DNA from: Lysobacter sp.
GTDB lineage: Bacteria; Pseudomonadota; Gammaproteobacteria; Xanthomonadales; Xanthomonadaceae
Length of the DNA stretch: 33,333 nucleotides
Reading direction: 5' to 3'
Assembly: GCA_026786005.1 (NCBI GenBank)
Contig: JAJAYW010000073.1
Span: 1 to 33,333 of the forward strand
Of this stretch, positions 1 through 9,726 are shown piece by piece. A program made the translations under genes and the position numbers. The notes beneath the pieces are model-generated. The model worked only from the letters and a program-made list of their open reading frames with translations. It was not told where the DNA came from and made no database searches. Every line of letters begins with the position of its first letter. Positions within the stretch are counted from its first letter, which is position 1.

Positions 1-194
1 AATTGAAGTACAACGCTGGGCAGGCGCCGCCACCCGCCGCCAGGAACTCGACGGCCATGGATGCATCCGGTCATGTTCGCCCCACCGTCCGCATCCCGCG
101 CGCCATCTGGGCGCTGGGCGCAGCACGCGCGGCATCAGGCAAGTGGTAACAACGACAGGCCGACGATCACTCGGCGGCCCGCCGTGAGTTGCGG

Positions 195-632
195 CTACTT
201 GAACACCAACTCGCGCAGCATTTCCGAGCCCAGGATGGTACGCATGGACGTGCGCTTGCCGGCAGCATCTTCGCGCTGCGACAGGTTCATCTTCAACGCC
301 TTGGCCATGATCGGATCCATCTTTTCGGTCATGCCGTCGAACATGGCCATGTTCGGATACGTCGTCACCAGATACAGGTCGGCATCATCCTCGCGCCGTG
401 GCGATGCGTCGTAGACGCGATAGCTGACGATCACGCCCGCTTCCTTCGAGGCTTCCTGCGTCCGTCGCCAGTCCCTGGCGAGATAGTTCATGTAGTTCAC
501 CAACTGGCCATCGGCGACCTTCACCGAAGTGACCACGGTTACCGGTCCCTCGGTGTAGGTCCGGTCCTGTGCACCCGCCATGCCGGCCAAGGCAAGCAAC
601 CCTGCAACGCAGCATGCTCGAAAGATAGTCAT
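195..632 (-). CDS. Secreted hypothetical protein (N-terminal signal peptide, 145 aa)
   Basis: Internal ATG of ORF 195..1664(-); MTIFRACCVAGLLALAGMAGAQ looks like a Sec signal with AxA-type cleavage. The upstream part of the long ORF is antisense to exonuclease III. Confidence 0.75.
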   Translation of the reverse strand: MTIFRACCVAGLLALAGMAGAQDRTYTEGPVTVVTSVKVADGQLVNYMNYLARDWRRTQEASKEAGVIVSYRVYDASPRREDDADLYLVTTYPNMAMFDGMTEKMDPIMAKALKMNLSQREDAAGKRTSMRTILGSEMLRELVFK

Positions 633-785
633 GATCGCTCCTGGAAAAGCAGTGCCACGCGGGCGCTCCCTCGCGGCACGGACGCCGATCCCACCGGGCT
701 TCCGCATCCATGTAACGCGTTTGCTTGCGCACGCCGGCCAGAGCAGCGACCGTACTTGTTCCTGTATCGCGAACGAGACCAACGA

Positions 786-1652
786 TTGAGCAAGCTCAGG
801 ATCGCCACCTTCAACGTCAACGGCATTCGTTCGCGCCTGCCGCACCTGCTGCAGTGGCTGGCGCAGGAGCAGCCCGACATCGTCTGTCTGCAGGAACTTA
901 AGGCGGTGGATGGCAGTTTTCCGATTGGGGTCATCCGCGATGCGGGCTACGGCGCGTTGTGGCAAGGGCAGCCCTCGTGGAACGGGGTCGCCATCCTCGC
1001 CAAGGGCATGGACCCGCTGGAGAGCCGCCGCGGCCTGCCGGGCGATGCTGCCGACATGCAGAGTCGTTACCTGGAAGCGGCCGCGCACGGCGTTATCGTC
1101 GGCTGCCTGTACCTGCCCAACGGCAACCCGCAGCCGGGGCCGAAGTTCGAATACAAGCTGGCGTGGTTCGAGCGCTTCATCAAGCATGCCGCCACGTTGT
1201 ACAAGAGCGGCCATCCGGTGGTGCTGGCCGGCGATTACAACGTCATCCCGACCGACCTGGACGTCTACAACCCGCGGTCGTGGTTGAAGGACGCGTTGAT
1301 GCAACCGGAAAGCCGCGAGTGCTACGCACGGCTGCTTGCGCAAGGCTGGACCGACGCGATCCGCGAGTTGCATCCCGATGAGCGCATCTACACGTTCTGG
1401 GATTATTTCCGCCAGCACTGGCCACGCAATGCGGGACTGCGCATCGACCATTTGTTGTTGAGCGCCGATCTTGCACCACGACTGAAAGCGGCTGGTGTCG
1501 ACAGCTGGGTCCGCGATCTTCCGAAAGCCAGTGATCACGCACCGACGTGGGTGGAACTGGGCATGGTGGCGGGGAAGAAAAAAGCGGCTGCCAAGCGTGT
1601 ATCGACTGCAGCGAAGAAGCGTCCCGTGACGCGCAAAGCGAAGAAGCCCTGA
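786..1652 (+). CDS. xth: Exodeoxyribonuclease III (EEP superfamily)
   Basis: LSKLRIATFNVNGIRSRLPHLLQWL...DIVCLQELK...GDYNVIPTDLDVYNP...RIDHLLLS...SDHAPTWVEL motifs; likely TTG start at 786; lysine-rich C-terminal tail. Confidence 0.9.
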   Translation: MSKLRIATFNVNGIRSRLPHLLQWLAQEQPDIVCLQELKAVDGSFPIGVIRDAGYGALWQGQPSWNGVAILAKGMDPLESRRGLPGDAADMQSRYLEAAAHGVIVGCLYLPNGNPQPGPKFEYKLAWFERFIKHAATLYKSGHPVVLAGDYNVIPTDLDVYNPRSWLKDALMQPESRECYARLLAQGWTDAIRELHPDERIYTFWDYFRQHWPRNAGLRIDHLLLSADLAPRLKAAGVDSWVRDLPKASDHAPTWVELGMVAGKKKAAAKRVSTAAKKRPVTRKAKKP

Positions 1653-1709
1653 ATAACTCGTCATTGCTGCTCTTGGCCGGATGATCTGTTTCGGAAGCTC
1701 CGATCTCGC

Positions 1710-2324
1710 TCATTGCCTGGAAACCACCCAGTGCCAACGCAACACTGCACCGGGCAACAGTGGCTCGAGGTCGATTCCCAATGCCGCATACGCATCCAGC
1801 GCATCGCGCGCCACGCGTTGATTGAGCGTGGTCATTTCATCTGCCACACTTTCGAGTTCTCCATGCGACAACATCGCTTCGGTCCACGAATACAACAAGT
1901 CACTGCGCGCCACCAACGCATCGCGTAACCAGGACCGCAGCGGGTCGTGCACCACATATCCGCCCTGCGACAGCGCGACGGCCGCTTCGGCCAGTTGCTG
2001 ATACGCGCCGCGATACCATTCGGTGTGTCCACCGGCTTCGCGCCGCACCGTCAGCGGCGCAGGCGCGTTGTGCGCGACGAGTTGCCGTCGCAGCGACAAT
2101 TCCAGCGCACGCGCATCGCGCACCGTTTCGGTTTCGACCAGGAATGCGCGGTCGAGATCGAAGACTTCGAAGTAACGCCGGTGTAGCGATTGCATCCGAT
2201 CCAGCGGGTTGCGCGAGAAGCCAAGTTTCAACTGGTCCTCGAACGCGCATGGCAGCACGTACAGGAAGCAGCGGCCGCGGCTGGGAATGCGACCGGTTTG
2301 ATCACGACGGTCGATGGGTGCCAT
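1710..2324 (-). CDS. GIY-YIG nuclease family protein
   Basis: CFLYVLPCAFEDQLKLGFSRNPLDRMQSLHRRYFEVFDLDRAFLVETETVRDARALELSLRRQL resembles the GIY-YIG fold (T5orf172-like). Confidence 0.65.
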   Translation of the reverse strand: MAPIDRRDQTGRIPSRGRCFLYVLPCAFEDQLKLGFSRNPLDRMQSLHRRYFEVFDLDRAFLVETETVRDARALELSLRRQLVAHNAPAPLTVRREAGGHTEWYRGAYQQLAEAAVALSQGGYVVHDPLRSWLRDALVARSDLLYSWTEAMLSHGELESVADEMTTLNQRVARDALDAYAALGIDLEPLLPGAVLRWHWVVSRQ

Positions 2325-2351
2325 GTCGACCAGCTCAAGAGCGTTACGTTT

Positions 2352-3209
2352 TCAATCCATCTCGGCCGCAGCCTCGCGCCCCTGCTGACGGATCAGTGCT
2401 TCCTCGCGCGCATCGTTGATCGCGTGGCGAATGGCGTCGAGGTCGATGTCGCGTTCGTCTGGCGTGTAATCACCGGTCAGCACGCTGTCAGGGCGCAATT
2501 CACCGGTCTCGAATAGCGCCCACATCTCCTCGGCGTAATACGTCTCCAGCAGTTCCGGCGCGAAGCGGCCGAGACAGGCGGTGAGGTTGTTGACGTCGCG
2601 TTGCAGCATCGCGCGTGCGGCATTGTTGCCGGCGGCGCTGACCACCTGCGGCAGGTCGATGATCACCGGGCCTTCCGGCGCGACCAGCACGTTGTACTGC
2701 GACAGGTCGCCATGGATCAGTCCGATGCACAGCATGCGCACGACCTGGCGCACCAGGAACGCGTGGTACTCACGGGCGACATCCGGCGCCAATTCCACCT
2801 CGCCCAGCCGCGGCGCGGCGAAGCCATCGGCGTCGGTCACCAGTTCCATCACCAGCACGCCGTGGAAATAACCGAACGGCTGCGGCACGCGCACGCCGGC
2901 ATCGACCAGCTGGTAGAGGGCATCGACCTCGGTGTTCTTCCAGGCGTCCTCCTGCTGCTTGCGCCCGTACTTGCTGGCCTTGCCGATCGCGCGCGCCTCG
3001 CGGCTGCCGCGCACCTTGCGTCCTTCCTGGTATTGCACGCGCTGCTGGAAACTGCGCTGCGTCAGATCCTTGTAAACCTTGGCGCAACGGATCTCGTCGC
3101 CGGCGCGCACGACGTAGACCGAGGCCTCTTTGCCGCTCTTGAGCGGCCGCATCACTTCATCGATCACGCCATCGTCGATGAGCGCGCGCAGGCCAATGGG
3201 GGTTTTCAT
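2352..3209 (-). CDS. RIO-like serine/threonine protein kinase
   Basis: MKTPIGLRALIDDGVIDEVMRPLKSGKEASVYVVRAGDEIRCAKVYKD...IHGDLSQYNVLV...IIDLPQVV: RIO-family P-loop, HGDLSxxN and IIDxPQ motifs. Start set at the internal ATG at 3209. Confidence 0.88.
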   Translation of the reverse strand: MKTPIGLRALIDDGVIDEVMRPLKSGKEASVYVVRAGDEIRCAKVYKDLTQRSFQQRVQYQEGRKVRGSREARAIGKASKYGRKQQEDAWKNTEVDALYQLVDAGVRVPQPFGYFHGVLVMELVTDADGFAAPRLGEVELAPDVAREYHAFLVRQVVRMLCIGLIHGDLSQYNVLVAPEGPVIIDLPQVVSAAGNNAARAMLQRDVNNLTACLGRFAPELLETYYAEEMWALFETGELRPDSVLTGDYTPDERDIDLDAIRHAINDAREEALIRQQGREAAAEMD

Positions 3210-3330
3210 GCAGTCTCTGGGGAGAAAAGTGATGCGGCGCGAAGGTTTCGTCGACACTGGATGGCCGATCGGGGGCGCTAGAGTGCCTGATCCTGACCGC
3301 GAGCACCCTTAACGCACGATTCCCTGTTCT

Positions 3331-3400
3331 TGTAGGAGCGCACTTGGGCGCGATGTGGCGTTACCGGAAAAGCCTCATCACGTTCATGTGCGCTCCTGCA
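3331..3400. repeat. REP/BIME-like inverted pair
   Basis: TGTAGGAGCGCAC (3331-3343) and GTGCGCTCCTGCA (3388-3400) are inverted complements (12/13), intergenic between the RIO kinase and a small ORF. Confidence 0.75.
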
Positions 3401-3429
3401 AAAATGTGGGCCGCTAAATACGATCCGGC

Positions 3430-3642
3430 TCAGTCCCACCGACCCCCTCCAGGGTACTTGCGCTTCTTCTGGTCGCCGCGATCGCCCTGCCCCGGTTTCA
3501 CCGTCGTCTTAGCTGCTTTCTTCACGTCTTGGGGCAAACTCTTGCCGAGGTCGTCGGATTCGGTGATCCGGGCCTTGTCATCGCTCCGGATCAGGCGCTT
3601 GTCGCCATTGGGTGCAATCAGTTCGCGCTTCTTCGTTGCCAT
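3430..3642 (-). CDS. Small basic hypothetical protein (70 aa)
   Basis: MATKKRELIAPNGDKRLIRSDDKARITESDDLGKSLPQDVKKAAKTTVKPGQGDRGDQKKRKYPGGGRWD; regular low-complexity charged protein with an ATG at 3642. Confidence 0.65.
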   Translation of the reverse strand: MATKKRELIAPNGDKRLIRSDDKARITESDDLGKSLPQDVKKAAKTTVKPGQGDRGDQKKRKYPGGGRWD

Positions 3643-3966
3643 GTCCGTACTCCGTGGAAGAGTCGCCGCAGCTTGTGGGGCGCGCCATGAACGCGTTGCG
3701 AAGCCGATATGGTCGCGGGCCGTCGCGCCGTTTGCAGGCTTGGAATCCACGAGGCATGGGCAATCGCCGCACTGTCCGCCCAATGCTCCAGGCGCCGCAG
3801 TCATTCGCTGCCGACAGATTTTTTCCAGACTCGGCCAGCATGCGTGTCGCTGCGATTCCGATTCGACCGGATGTCGATTTCGCTGACGTTCGCGCGGTCT
3901 TCCGTCATGCCGCTTTCACAGGAACGGTCCGACTGTGCGGTGATCCCCCATCCAGTGTGGTTTGCC

Positions 3967-4383
3967 ATGATCAGCGCCGCCGACATCTTGACTGCCCGGA
4001 TCCTGGTCGTCGATGACGACGCCGACGCTGCGCAGGTGCTGCAGCTGGTGCTGACGGGCGCCGGCTACACCGCCGTGTCCAGAACCACCGATCCCACTGC
4101 AGTGAGCGAACTGCATCGCACGCACGAATACGACCTGATCCTGCTGGACGTGCAGATGCCCCTCATGGATGGCTTCCAGGTGATGGAAAGCCTCAAGGAA
4201 TTCGAGCGCGACGGTTATCTGCCCGTACTGGCGCTCACCGCCGAACCCGGCCACCAAACGCGGGCGCTGCGATACGGGGCGAAGGATTTCCTGCGCAAAC
4301 CGTTCGATGTCGAGGAATTGCTGGTCCGCGTCCGCAACATGATCGAGGTGCGGCTGCTGTACAAGGATCGCTCCGCCGGTTGA
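3967..4383 (+). CDS. Single-domain response regulator (REC)
   Basis: RILVVDDDADAAQVLQLVL...YDLILLDVQMPLMDGFQVMESL...PVLALTAEP...GAKDFLRKPFD: DDD, phospho-Asp (LLDVQMP), Thr and Lys switch residues. Confidence 0.88.
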   Translation: MISAADILTARILVVDDDADAAQVLQLVLTGAGYTAVSRTTDPTAVSELHRTHEYDLILLDVQMPLMDGFQVMESLKEFERDGYLPVLALTAEPGHQTRALRYGAKDFLRKPFDVEELLVRVRNMIEVRLLYKDRSAG

Positions 4384-4406
4384 GGCGTGGGGCCGCGTGC
4401 GAGAAG

Positions 4407-7400
4407 TCACTGCGGGCGGAACAAGTCCGCATGTGTTTCGACGAGGCTTTCCGCACCCGTCTTGCTGGTCTTGCTTGCACCATCCTCCACCAGCCACGCA
4501 AATCGCTCGGCCGGTGCGGCCTGGCCAAACATCAGCCCCTGCATGCCGGTGCAACCCAGTTGCACCAGCGCTTCGTACTGCGCGTCGGTTTCCACGCCCT
4601 TGGCGATGACGCGATAACCCATGGCGTGGCCGATGCCCAGCATCACTTTTGTCACCGCGCGCGCTTGCGGGTCGTCGATGATGACGCGCACGAAGTCGCG
4701 ATCAATCTTCAACGTGTCGAATGCGAAATGCGCGAGCGCGCCGAGACTGGCCTGCCCGCTTCCGAAATCATCGGCCGCGACGCGCACGCCCCGCGCCTTC
4801 AACGCAGCCACCAGCGCCTGCGCGCGCGCGCCTTGCGCGAACAGCTGGGCACCCTTGAACTCGATCTCCAGCCCGCGCGGTTCCAGTCCCGTCTCGAGCA
4901 ACACCGCGTCCACATGCGCGAGCAAGCGCTCCGCATCGAAACGCACCAGTGAGACATTCACTGACACCGGCAGTGTCGTCATCCCCTGCTGCTGCCAGAG
5001 GACGCTTTGGCGACAGGCCTCGCGCAGTACCCATTCGTCGATCTGCACCACGAGACCGGTTTCCTCGGCGACCGGGATGAACTCCTCCGGCAGCGCCACA
5101 ACGCCGTCGAGCTTGCGCCAGCGCACCAGCGCCTCGACACCATCGATCCGCCGCTGCGGCAGTTGCACCTGCGGCTGCCAGGCGAGGAAAAAATCGCCAT
5201 TGGCCAGCCCGATGCGCAGGTCATGCTCGGTGCGCATCCGCTCCTCGGCGCTGGCGCCCATGATGTCGGTGAAGTAGCTGTAGCGGCCGCGGCCGCCCTC
5301 CTTGGCGTGGTACAGCGCGGCGTCGGCCTGCTTGGTCAGCGTGCGGGTATCGCGGCCGTCCTGCGGAAACAGTGCGATGCCGATGCTGGCCGAGATGCTC
5401 AACTCCTGGCCATCGACCTGGATCGGCTCCTCGATCGCGTTGATCAGTTTTTCGGCCACGCGCGCGGCGTCGCGCGGGTCGGCCAGGCGGACCAGCAACA
5501 GCACAAACTCGTCGCCACCCTGCCGGCTGACCGTGTCGTCCTCGCGCACCCCGGCGCGCAGTCGCGATGCGACTTCCTGCAACACGCGGTCGCCGACCGG
5601 GTGGCCGAGTTTGTCGTTGATCGGCTTGAAGTGATCCAGGTCCAGGTACAACAGCGCGCCCTTGTAGCCGCGCTCCTGCTGGGTCAATGCCTGGGTCAGG
5701 CGATCCTGCAGCAACACGCGGTTGGGCAGGCCGGTGAGATGGTCGTGCTGCGCCTGATGGGCCAGCGTTTGCGTCTGCGCTTGCGACTGGGTGACGTCGT
5801 GCAGCAGCAACACCGCGCCACTGACCGCGCCGAAACGGTCGCGGATCGGCGCCGCGGATTCGGCCACGGCCGCGCTTTCGCCATCGCGGCGTTGCAGCAG
5901 CCGGTCGCCTTGCTGGCGGACGACGGCATTGCTGCGGATCGCCTCACTCAGCAACGACGGCACGACGTCGCCACTGGCCGCGTCGACGAAACGCAGCACC
6001 TCATCGAGCGGTTGTCCCACCGCCTCGTCCACGGGCCAGCCACTGATGCGCGTGGCCGCCGGGTTGAACAGCGTGATGCGTTGCTGCAGGTCGCAGGCGA
6101 CCACGGCATCGCCGATCGCATCGAGCGTGACTTCCGCTTGGCGGCGCGAGCTGACCATCAACTGCTCCCACGCCAATCGCGGCCCGAGGTCATGGATCGC
6201 CACCACCGCCTGCACGCTGCGCCCACCCTCCATCATCGGCGCGAGGTGCAGCTCAACCGGGAAGGTGCTGCCATCGGCGCGTTTTGCATGCAGGTCCAGG
6301 CCGCGCACCAGTTTTTGCGGCTGCTGCTGTTCGCGCACCACCAACAAGGCCGCGGCCAACGGGGCGGCCGCGGGTGGCTCGAGCCACGCGGCGAGCGGCT
6401 GACCCAGCAACGCTGCACGCGACATGCCGAACAACACCTCGATCTTGTCATTGAGGCGGACGATCGTCCCTGCATGGTCCAGCACGACGGTCGGGTCGAA
6501 GGCTCCTGCCAGCATCGCCTCCATACTGCGCTCGTGTGCGGATCGCCAGCCGGCGTCCTGCGCCAACAGATGGACGCCGTCGACGGGGCCATCGGCGGCG
6601 AAACGAGGTTCGAAGCGCATATCCAGCTCACGGCCGTCCGGCATCTGCACCTGCCGGCGTTGCGACTGCCCGCTCAGCGTGTGGCGGATGGTGGCGGCCA
6701 TCGCGATGGCGGCGTCGCCATAGATTTCATGCAAGGAATGACCCATCACCTCCGCTTCGTCCTTGCCCAGCCACTGCAGGTAACCACGGTTGGCGAACTG
6801 ATGGCGCATGTCCGGGCCCAGCGTCGCCACCAGCGTCGGACCGCGTTCGGTCACCGCCGCGAGACGATCCTGCGCGACGGCCGAGGTGCGCGTGATGCGG
6901 TCGCGTTGCGTGGCCAGGATGGCGATGGCCAGCGCGGCAATGAGTGCGGCGGCGGCCGGCAAGGCCACGATGTCCGGCGCCACGTCATTGGCTGCGGCCG
7001 ATGCGCCGAAGGCGGCGATCGCAACACCGGTCGCAAGCGCCAACCATGCCGTGGCCCTTGTCCCGATGCGGGCCGCGACTGCGACCAGCGGCAACACACC
7101 CAGCAGCATCATGTCGGGGCGCGACCACAACATGGCTGGCACAGGCAGCCACGCCAGCACGGCCAGGAACAGACGCTGGCGGCGGTCCCCGGGCAAATCG
7201 AATGTCTCGGCCCGGTCGTCGACTGCGTTCGGCCAGGTCAACAGCCAGGGCAACATGGCGACCACGCCCACTGCACCAGCCAGCCATGCACGCCACAAGC
7301 CGGCAGCATTGCCCGTCGACCAGTCAAGATCGATCAAGCGGGCCAGCGCGTAGCACAGCGGCACCACTACGAGGCTGAGTGTCATGGTCTGGGCGAAGGG

Positions 7401-7874
7401 CGCCAGCTCGCGCAGGCCGGTCGCTTCACTCTGTTTGCTGCGCAACAGCGCATGTGCGATCAGCCCGCCCACCATCACGCCAGCGGCCTGGATCAAGGCG
7501 GAGACCGGCGCGGCGCCGGCCGCCAGCGCGCCACCGGCAAAGGCCGCGATCGCAACCGCGCCGCTGGCGGCCAACTGCCACCCAGCGGGTTTGCGCAACA
7601 GCAACAGGCCGAGCAGCAGGCTGGCCGACATCGCGGCGATGACATGCCCGAACCACGCGTCGTCCACCCACTGCGCCACAGCGGCCAGCACCAGAATGCC
7701 CGCGCCCATCCCGAGTATCGGCGCGAGTTGCCGCAGTTTTCCGGCGGCAGCCCACGTGGCCGCCATGCGGCTTTCAGGCTGCGTCTGCGTGACTATGCCC
7801 TCGTGTTTCGGTGTCTTCATCGCCTCGCGCCGCGTGCCCACGTCAGCAAGCCTCAGCTTGTCAGTGCTTCCCAA
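4407..7874 (-). CDS. Membrane-bound PAS-GGDEF-EAL protein with MASE1-like N-terminus
   Basis: Multiple TM helices, PAS segments, RxxD I-site and intact GGDEF (REDDTVSRQGGDEF), EAL domain (GVEALVRW...DDFGSG). Start could be 7874 or an internal Met (e.g. MKTPKHEG). Confidence 0.9.
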   Translation of the reverse strand: MGSTDKLRLADVGTRREAMKTPKHEGIVTQTQPESRMAATWAAAGKLRQLAPILGMGAGILVLAAVAQWVDDAWFGHVIAAMSASLLLGLLLLRKPAGWQLAASGAVAIAAFAGGALAAGAAPVSALIQAAGVMVGGLIAHALLRSKQSEATGLRELAPFAQTMTLSLVVVPLCYALARLIDLDWSTGNAAGLWRAWLAGAVGVVAMLPWLLTWPNAVDDRAETFDLPGDRRQRLFLAVLAWLPVPAMLWSRPDMMLLGVLPLVAVAARIGTRATAWLALATGVAIAAFGASAAANDVAPDIVALPAAAALIAALAIAILATQRDRITRTSAVAQDRLAAVTERGPTLVATLGPDMRHQFANRGYLQWLGKDEAEVMGHSLHEIYGDAAIAMAATIRHTLSGQSQRRQVQMPDGRELDMRFEPRFAADGPVDGVHLLAQDAGWRSAHERSMEAMLAGAFDPTVVLDHAGTIVRLNDKIEVLFGMSRAALLGQPLAAWLEPPAAAPLAAALLVVREQQQPQKLVRGLDLHAKRADGSTFPVELHLAPMMEGGRSVQAVVAIHDLGPRLAWEQLMVSSRRQAEVTLDAIGDAVVACDLQQRITLFNPAATRISGWPVDEAVGQPLDEVLRFVDAASGDVVPSLLSEAIRSNAVVRQQGDRLLQRRDGESAAVAESAAPIRDRFGAVSGAVLLLHDVTQSQAQTQTLAHQAQHDHLTGLPNRVLLQDRLTQALTQQERGYKGALLYLDLDHFKPINDKLGHPVGDRVLQEVASRLRAGVREDDTVSRQGGDEFVLLLVRLADPRDAARVAEKLINAIEEPIQVDGQELSISASIGIALFPQDGRDTRTLTKQADAALYHAKEGGRGRYSYFTDIMGASAEERMRTEHDLRIGLANGDFFLAWQPQVQLPQRRIDGVEALVRWRKLDGVVALPEEFIPVAEETGLVVQIDEWVLREACRQSVLWQQQGMTTLPVSVNVSLVRFDAERLLAHVDAVLLETGLEPRGLEIEFKGAQLFAQGARAQALVAALKARGVRVAADDFGSGQASLGALAHFAFDTLKIDRDFVRVIIDDPQARAVTKVMLGIGHAMGYRVIAKGVETDAQYEALVQLGCTGMQGLMFGQAAPAERFAWLVEDGASKTSKTGAESLVETHADLFRPQ

Positions 7875-8072
7875 GATATTTCATGACGGCATCGGGTGAA
7901 GACGCTTTCCATTCCTGCCTGCACCTGCGGATCTGTCCCGAAATGAATGCTGGCAAGCATTACACAGCATTGTCAGCGGCTGGCCGCGCAATAACTGTGA
8001 GCACGTCGCCAGCATGGCGATGCTATTGCGACTGATCGCTTCTATTTTCTGCCAGCGCAGGAAAAAAAACGG

Positions 8073-9389
8073 TCAGCCCGAGATCTCGCGCACGGCGCGC
8101 ACAGCGCGTTCCACCTGCTCCGGCGTGTTGACCAGACTGGGCGCAAGCCGCGCGTAAGTGATCGCATACGGGCTGGTGCTGGCGATGATGCGTTTGGCCA
8201 GCAATTGCTTGACCACGTCCAGCGGCTTGACGCCGGCAACTTCAAACGCGACCAGGCCCGCTGAGAGATCGCCGGACATCGGCGTGTGCAGCGTGACCTT
8301 CGGGTTGGCGGCGAGGCCGGCCTTGCACTGGTCGTTGAGGCTGCGGATGCGCGCGGCGACGCGGGCGCGGCCCATCTGTTTGTGCATGGCGAACGCGGCG
8401 GCGGTGGCCCACTGGTGTTCGTAGGCGTGGAAGCCACCGGGCATCATGCGGTTGGCGTTGTTGGGCGACGTGGGCACGATGTCTTGCTCCCATGCGGTGT
8501 ACTGGTCGAGATCGCTGAAGCTGGGGATCGTCGGACGCAGCCGCGCCCAGTTGTCGGCATTGGCCCACACCAGCCCGGTACCGCGCGGCGCGAACATCCA
8601 CTTGTGCGTGCCCGCGCAGAAGTAATCGCAGCCCAGCGTGGCGATGGTCTCATCGGTGGCGCCGATGCCGTGCACGCCATCCACCACCAGCACCAGCCCC
8701 GGGTTGCTGCGCGCACGCAACGCGCTCGCGATCTCACGGATCGGCAGGCGGATGCCGCTGCTGGAATGCACCCACGTCAGCCCGACCACGCGCGTCTTCG
8801 GGCCGATGTCCTTGAGCAAGGCGTCGATGATGGATTCGGTCGTGGCCGTGGCCGCTTCGTCGAACAGCTTGATCTTGCGCATGCTGGCGCCGGCGCGCGC
8901 GGTGGCCAGGCGGATGGATTCGTGATGCGAGTAGTGATCGTGCGTCGTGCACAGCACCTCATCGCCCAGCTGCAGCGGCAGGCCGTGATAGACCAGCGCC
9001 AGACCCGTGGTGGTGTTGCCGGTGAGGCAGACCTCCTGCGCGCGACCGCCGAGGTAATCGGCGATCTCCGTCTGCACCTGCAGCGGCACGTTGTGCGCAT
9101 CGTCCTCGAATAGGCCCTGCTCGATGATGTGGAAGGGATTGCGGTCCATCGCGCGCCGGTAACCGTCGATCGCCGCACGCACCGGCTCCGGATGGCTGGC
9201 GATGAAGAAGCTGGCGAAGTGCGCATACGACGGATCCAGCGTGAACTGCGCGCGGATGCGTTCCCAACTGGAAAGATCGGGCAGCGCCGGGGTTTCAGCG
9301 GCGACCGCGGCCAGCAGGCCGGTCGGCAGCAGCGATGTCGCGGCCAGCGCCGCGGGGGCCGCCAGGAATTCGCGTCGGGTGAGTGACAT
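8073..9389 (-). CDS. Tat-exported class V aminotransferase-fold PLP enzyme (isopenicillin-N-epimerase-like)
   Basis: Tat motif MSLTRREFLAAPAALAATSLLPTGLLA; class V features (GNTTTGLAL, VDGVHGIG, GTHKWMFAPRG with the putative PLP Lys). Confidence 0.85.
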   Translation of the reverse strand: MSLTRREFLAAPAALAATSLLPTGLLAAVAAETPALPDLSSWERIRAQFTLDPSYAHFASFFIASHPEPVRAAIDGYRRAMDRNPFHIIEQGLFEDDAHNVPLQVQTEIADYLGGRAQEVCLTGNTTTGLALVYHGLPLQLGDEVLCTTHDHYSHHESIRLATARAGASMRKIKLFDEAATATTESIIDALLKDIGPKTRVVGLTWVHSSSGIRLPIREIASALRARSNPGLVLVVDGVHGIGATDETIATLGCDYFCAGTHKWMFAPRGTGLVWANADNWARLRPTIPSFSDLDQYTAWEQDIVPTSPNNANRMMPGGFHAYEHQWATAAAFAMHKQMGRARVAARIRSLNDQCKAGLAANPKVTLHTPMSGDLSAGLVAFEVAGVKPLDVVKQLLAKRIIASTSPYAITYARLAPSLVNTPEQVERAVRAVREISG

Positions 9390-9494
9390 GACCGGTTCTC
9401 CGCATGCAGGCCCAATGGCCATCGATGGAAGAACGCGGTGGATTGCGACTGACGGCCAATCGTGAGCGTGCGAAATCTGTAGGGGGAAATCTGT

Positions 9495-9646
9495 AAGGCG
9501 GAATCGACGCAGTCGCTTCCGCCGGATGTGGTCAGGCTAGCTACATCTGAAATAACCGAGCCCGGGAATTCACGGTCATCGGAGCGACATGCGGCGGAAG
9601 CCGCTACGCGAAGCGCTGTTCAACAGGGAAGCTGGTCATTCTGCCC
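9495..9646. repeat. Dispersed intergenic repeat, copy A
   Basis: AAGGCGGAATCGACGCAGTCGCTTCCGCCGGATGTGGT ... GGGAATTCA ... GCGGCGGAAGCCGCTACGCGAAGCGCTGTTCAACAGGGAAGCTGGTCATTCTGCCC aligns along its length with 13262..13408. Confidence 0.8.
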
Positions 9647-9726
9647 TCGAGTTCTGGGCGTCCTTTGACACTCTGCGAGCTTGCCCGGACTGGATCCGGG
9701 GATGGGCGGTTGTTGTGTCTGACGGA

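Noticed and set aside
3-149. Possible C-terminal tail of an upstream gene in frame 3 (...TVRIPRAIWALGAARAASGKW, stop at 147-149)
   Set aside because: Only ~48 codons visible, no recognisable domain; cannot be supported from this window.
5007-7886. 959-aa ORF on the + strand
   Set aside because: Fully antisense to the GGDEF-EAL gene; low-complexity Q/R/H/A-rich translation typical of high-GC shadow ORFs, no domain recognised.
8073-9389. Class V PLP enzyme as the missing EgtE C-S lyase
   Set aside because: EgtE is class V-like, but this protein has a Tat export signal and lies ~20 kb from egtBD; ergothioneine synthesis is cytoplasmic. No sequence evidence for the link.
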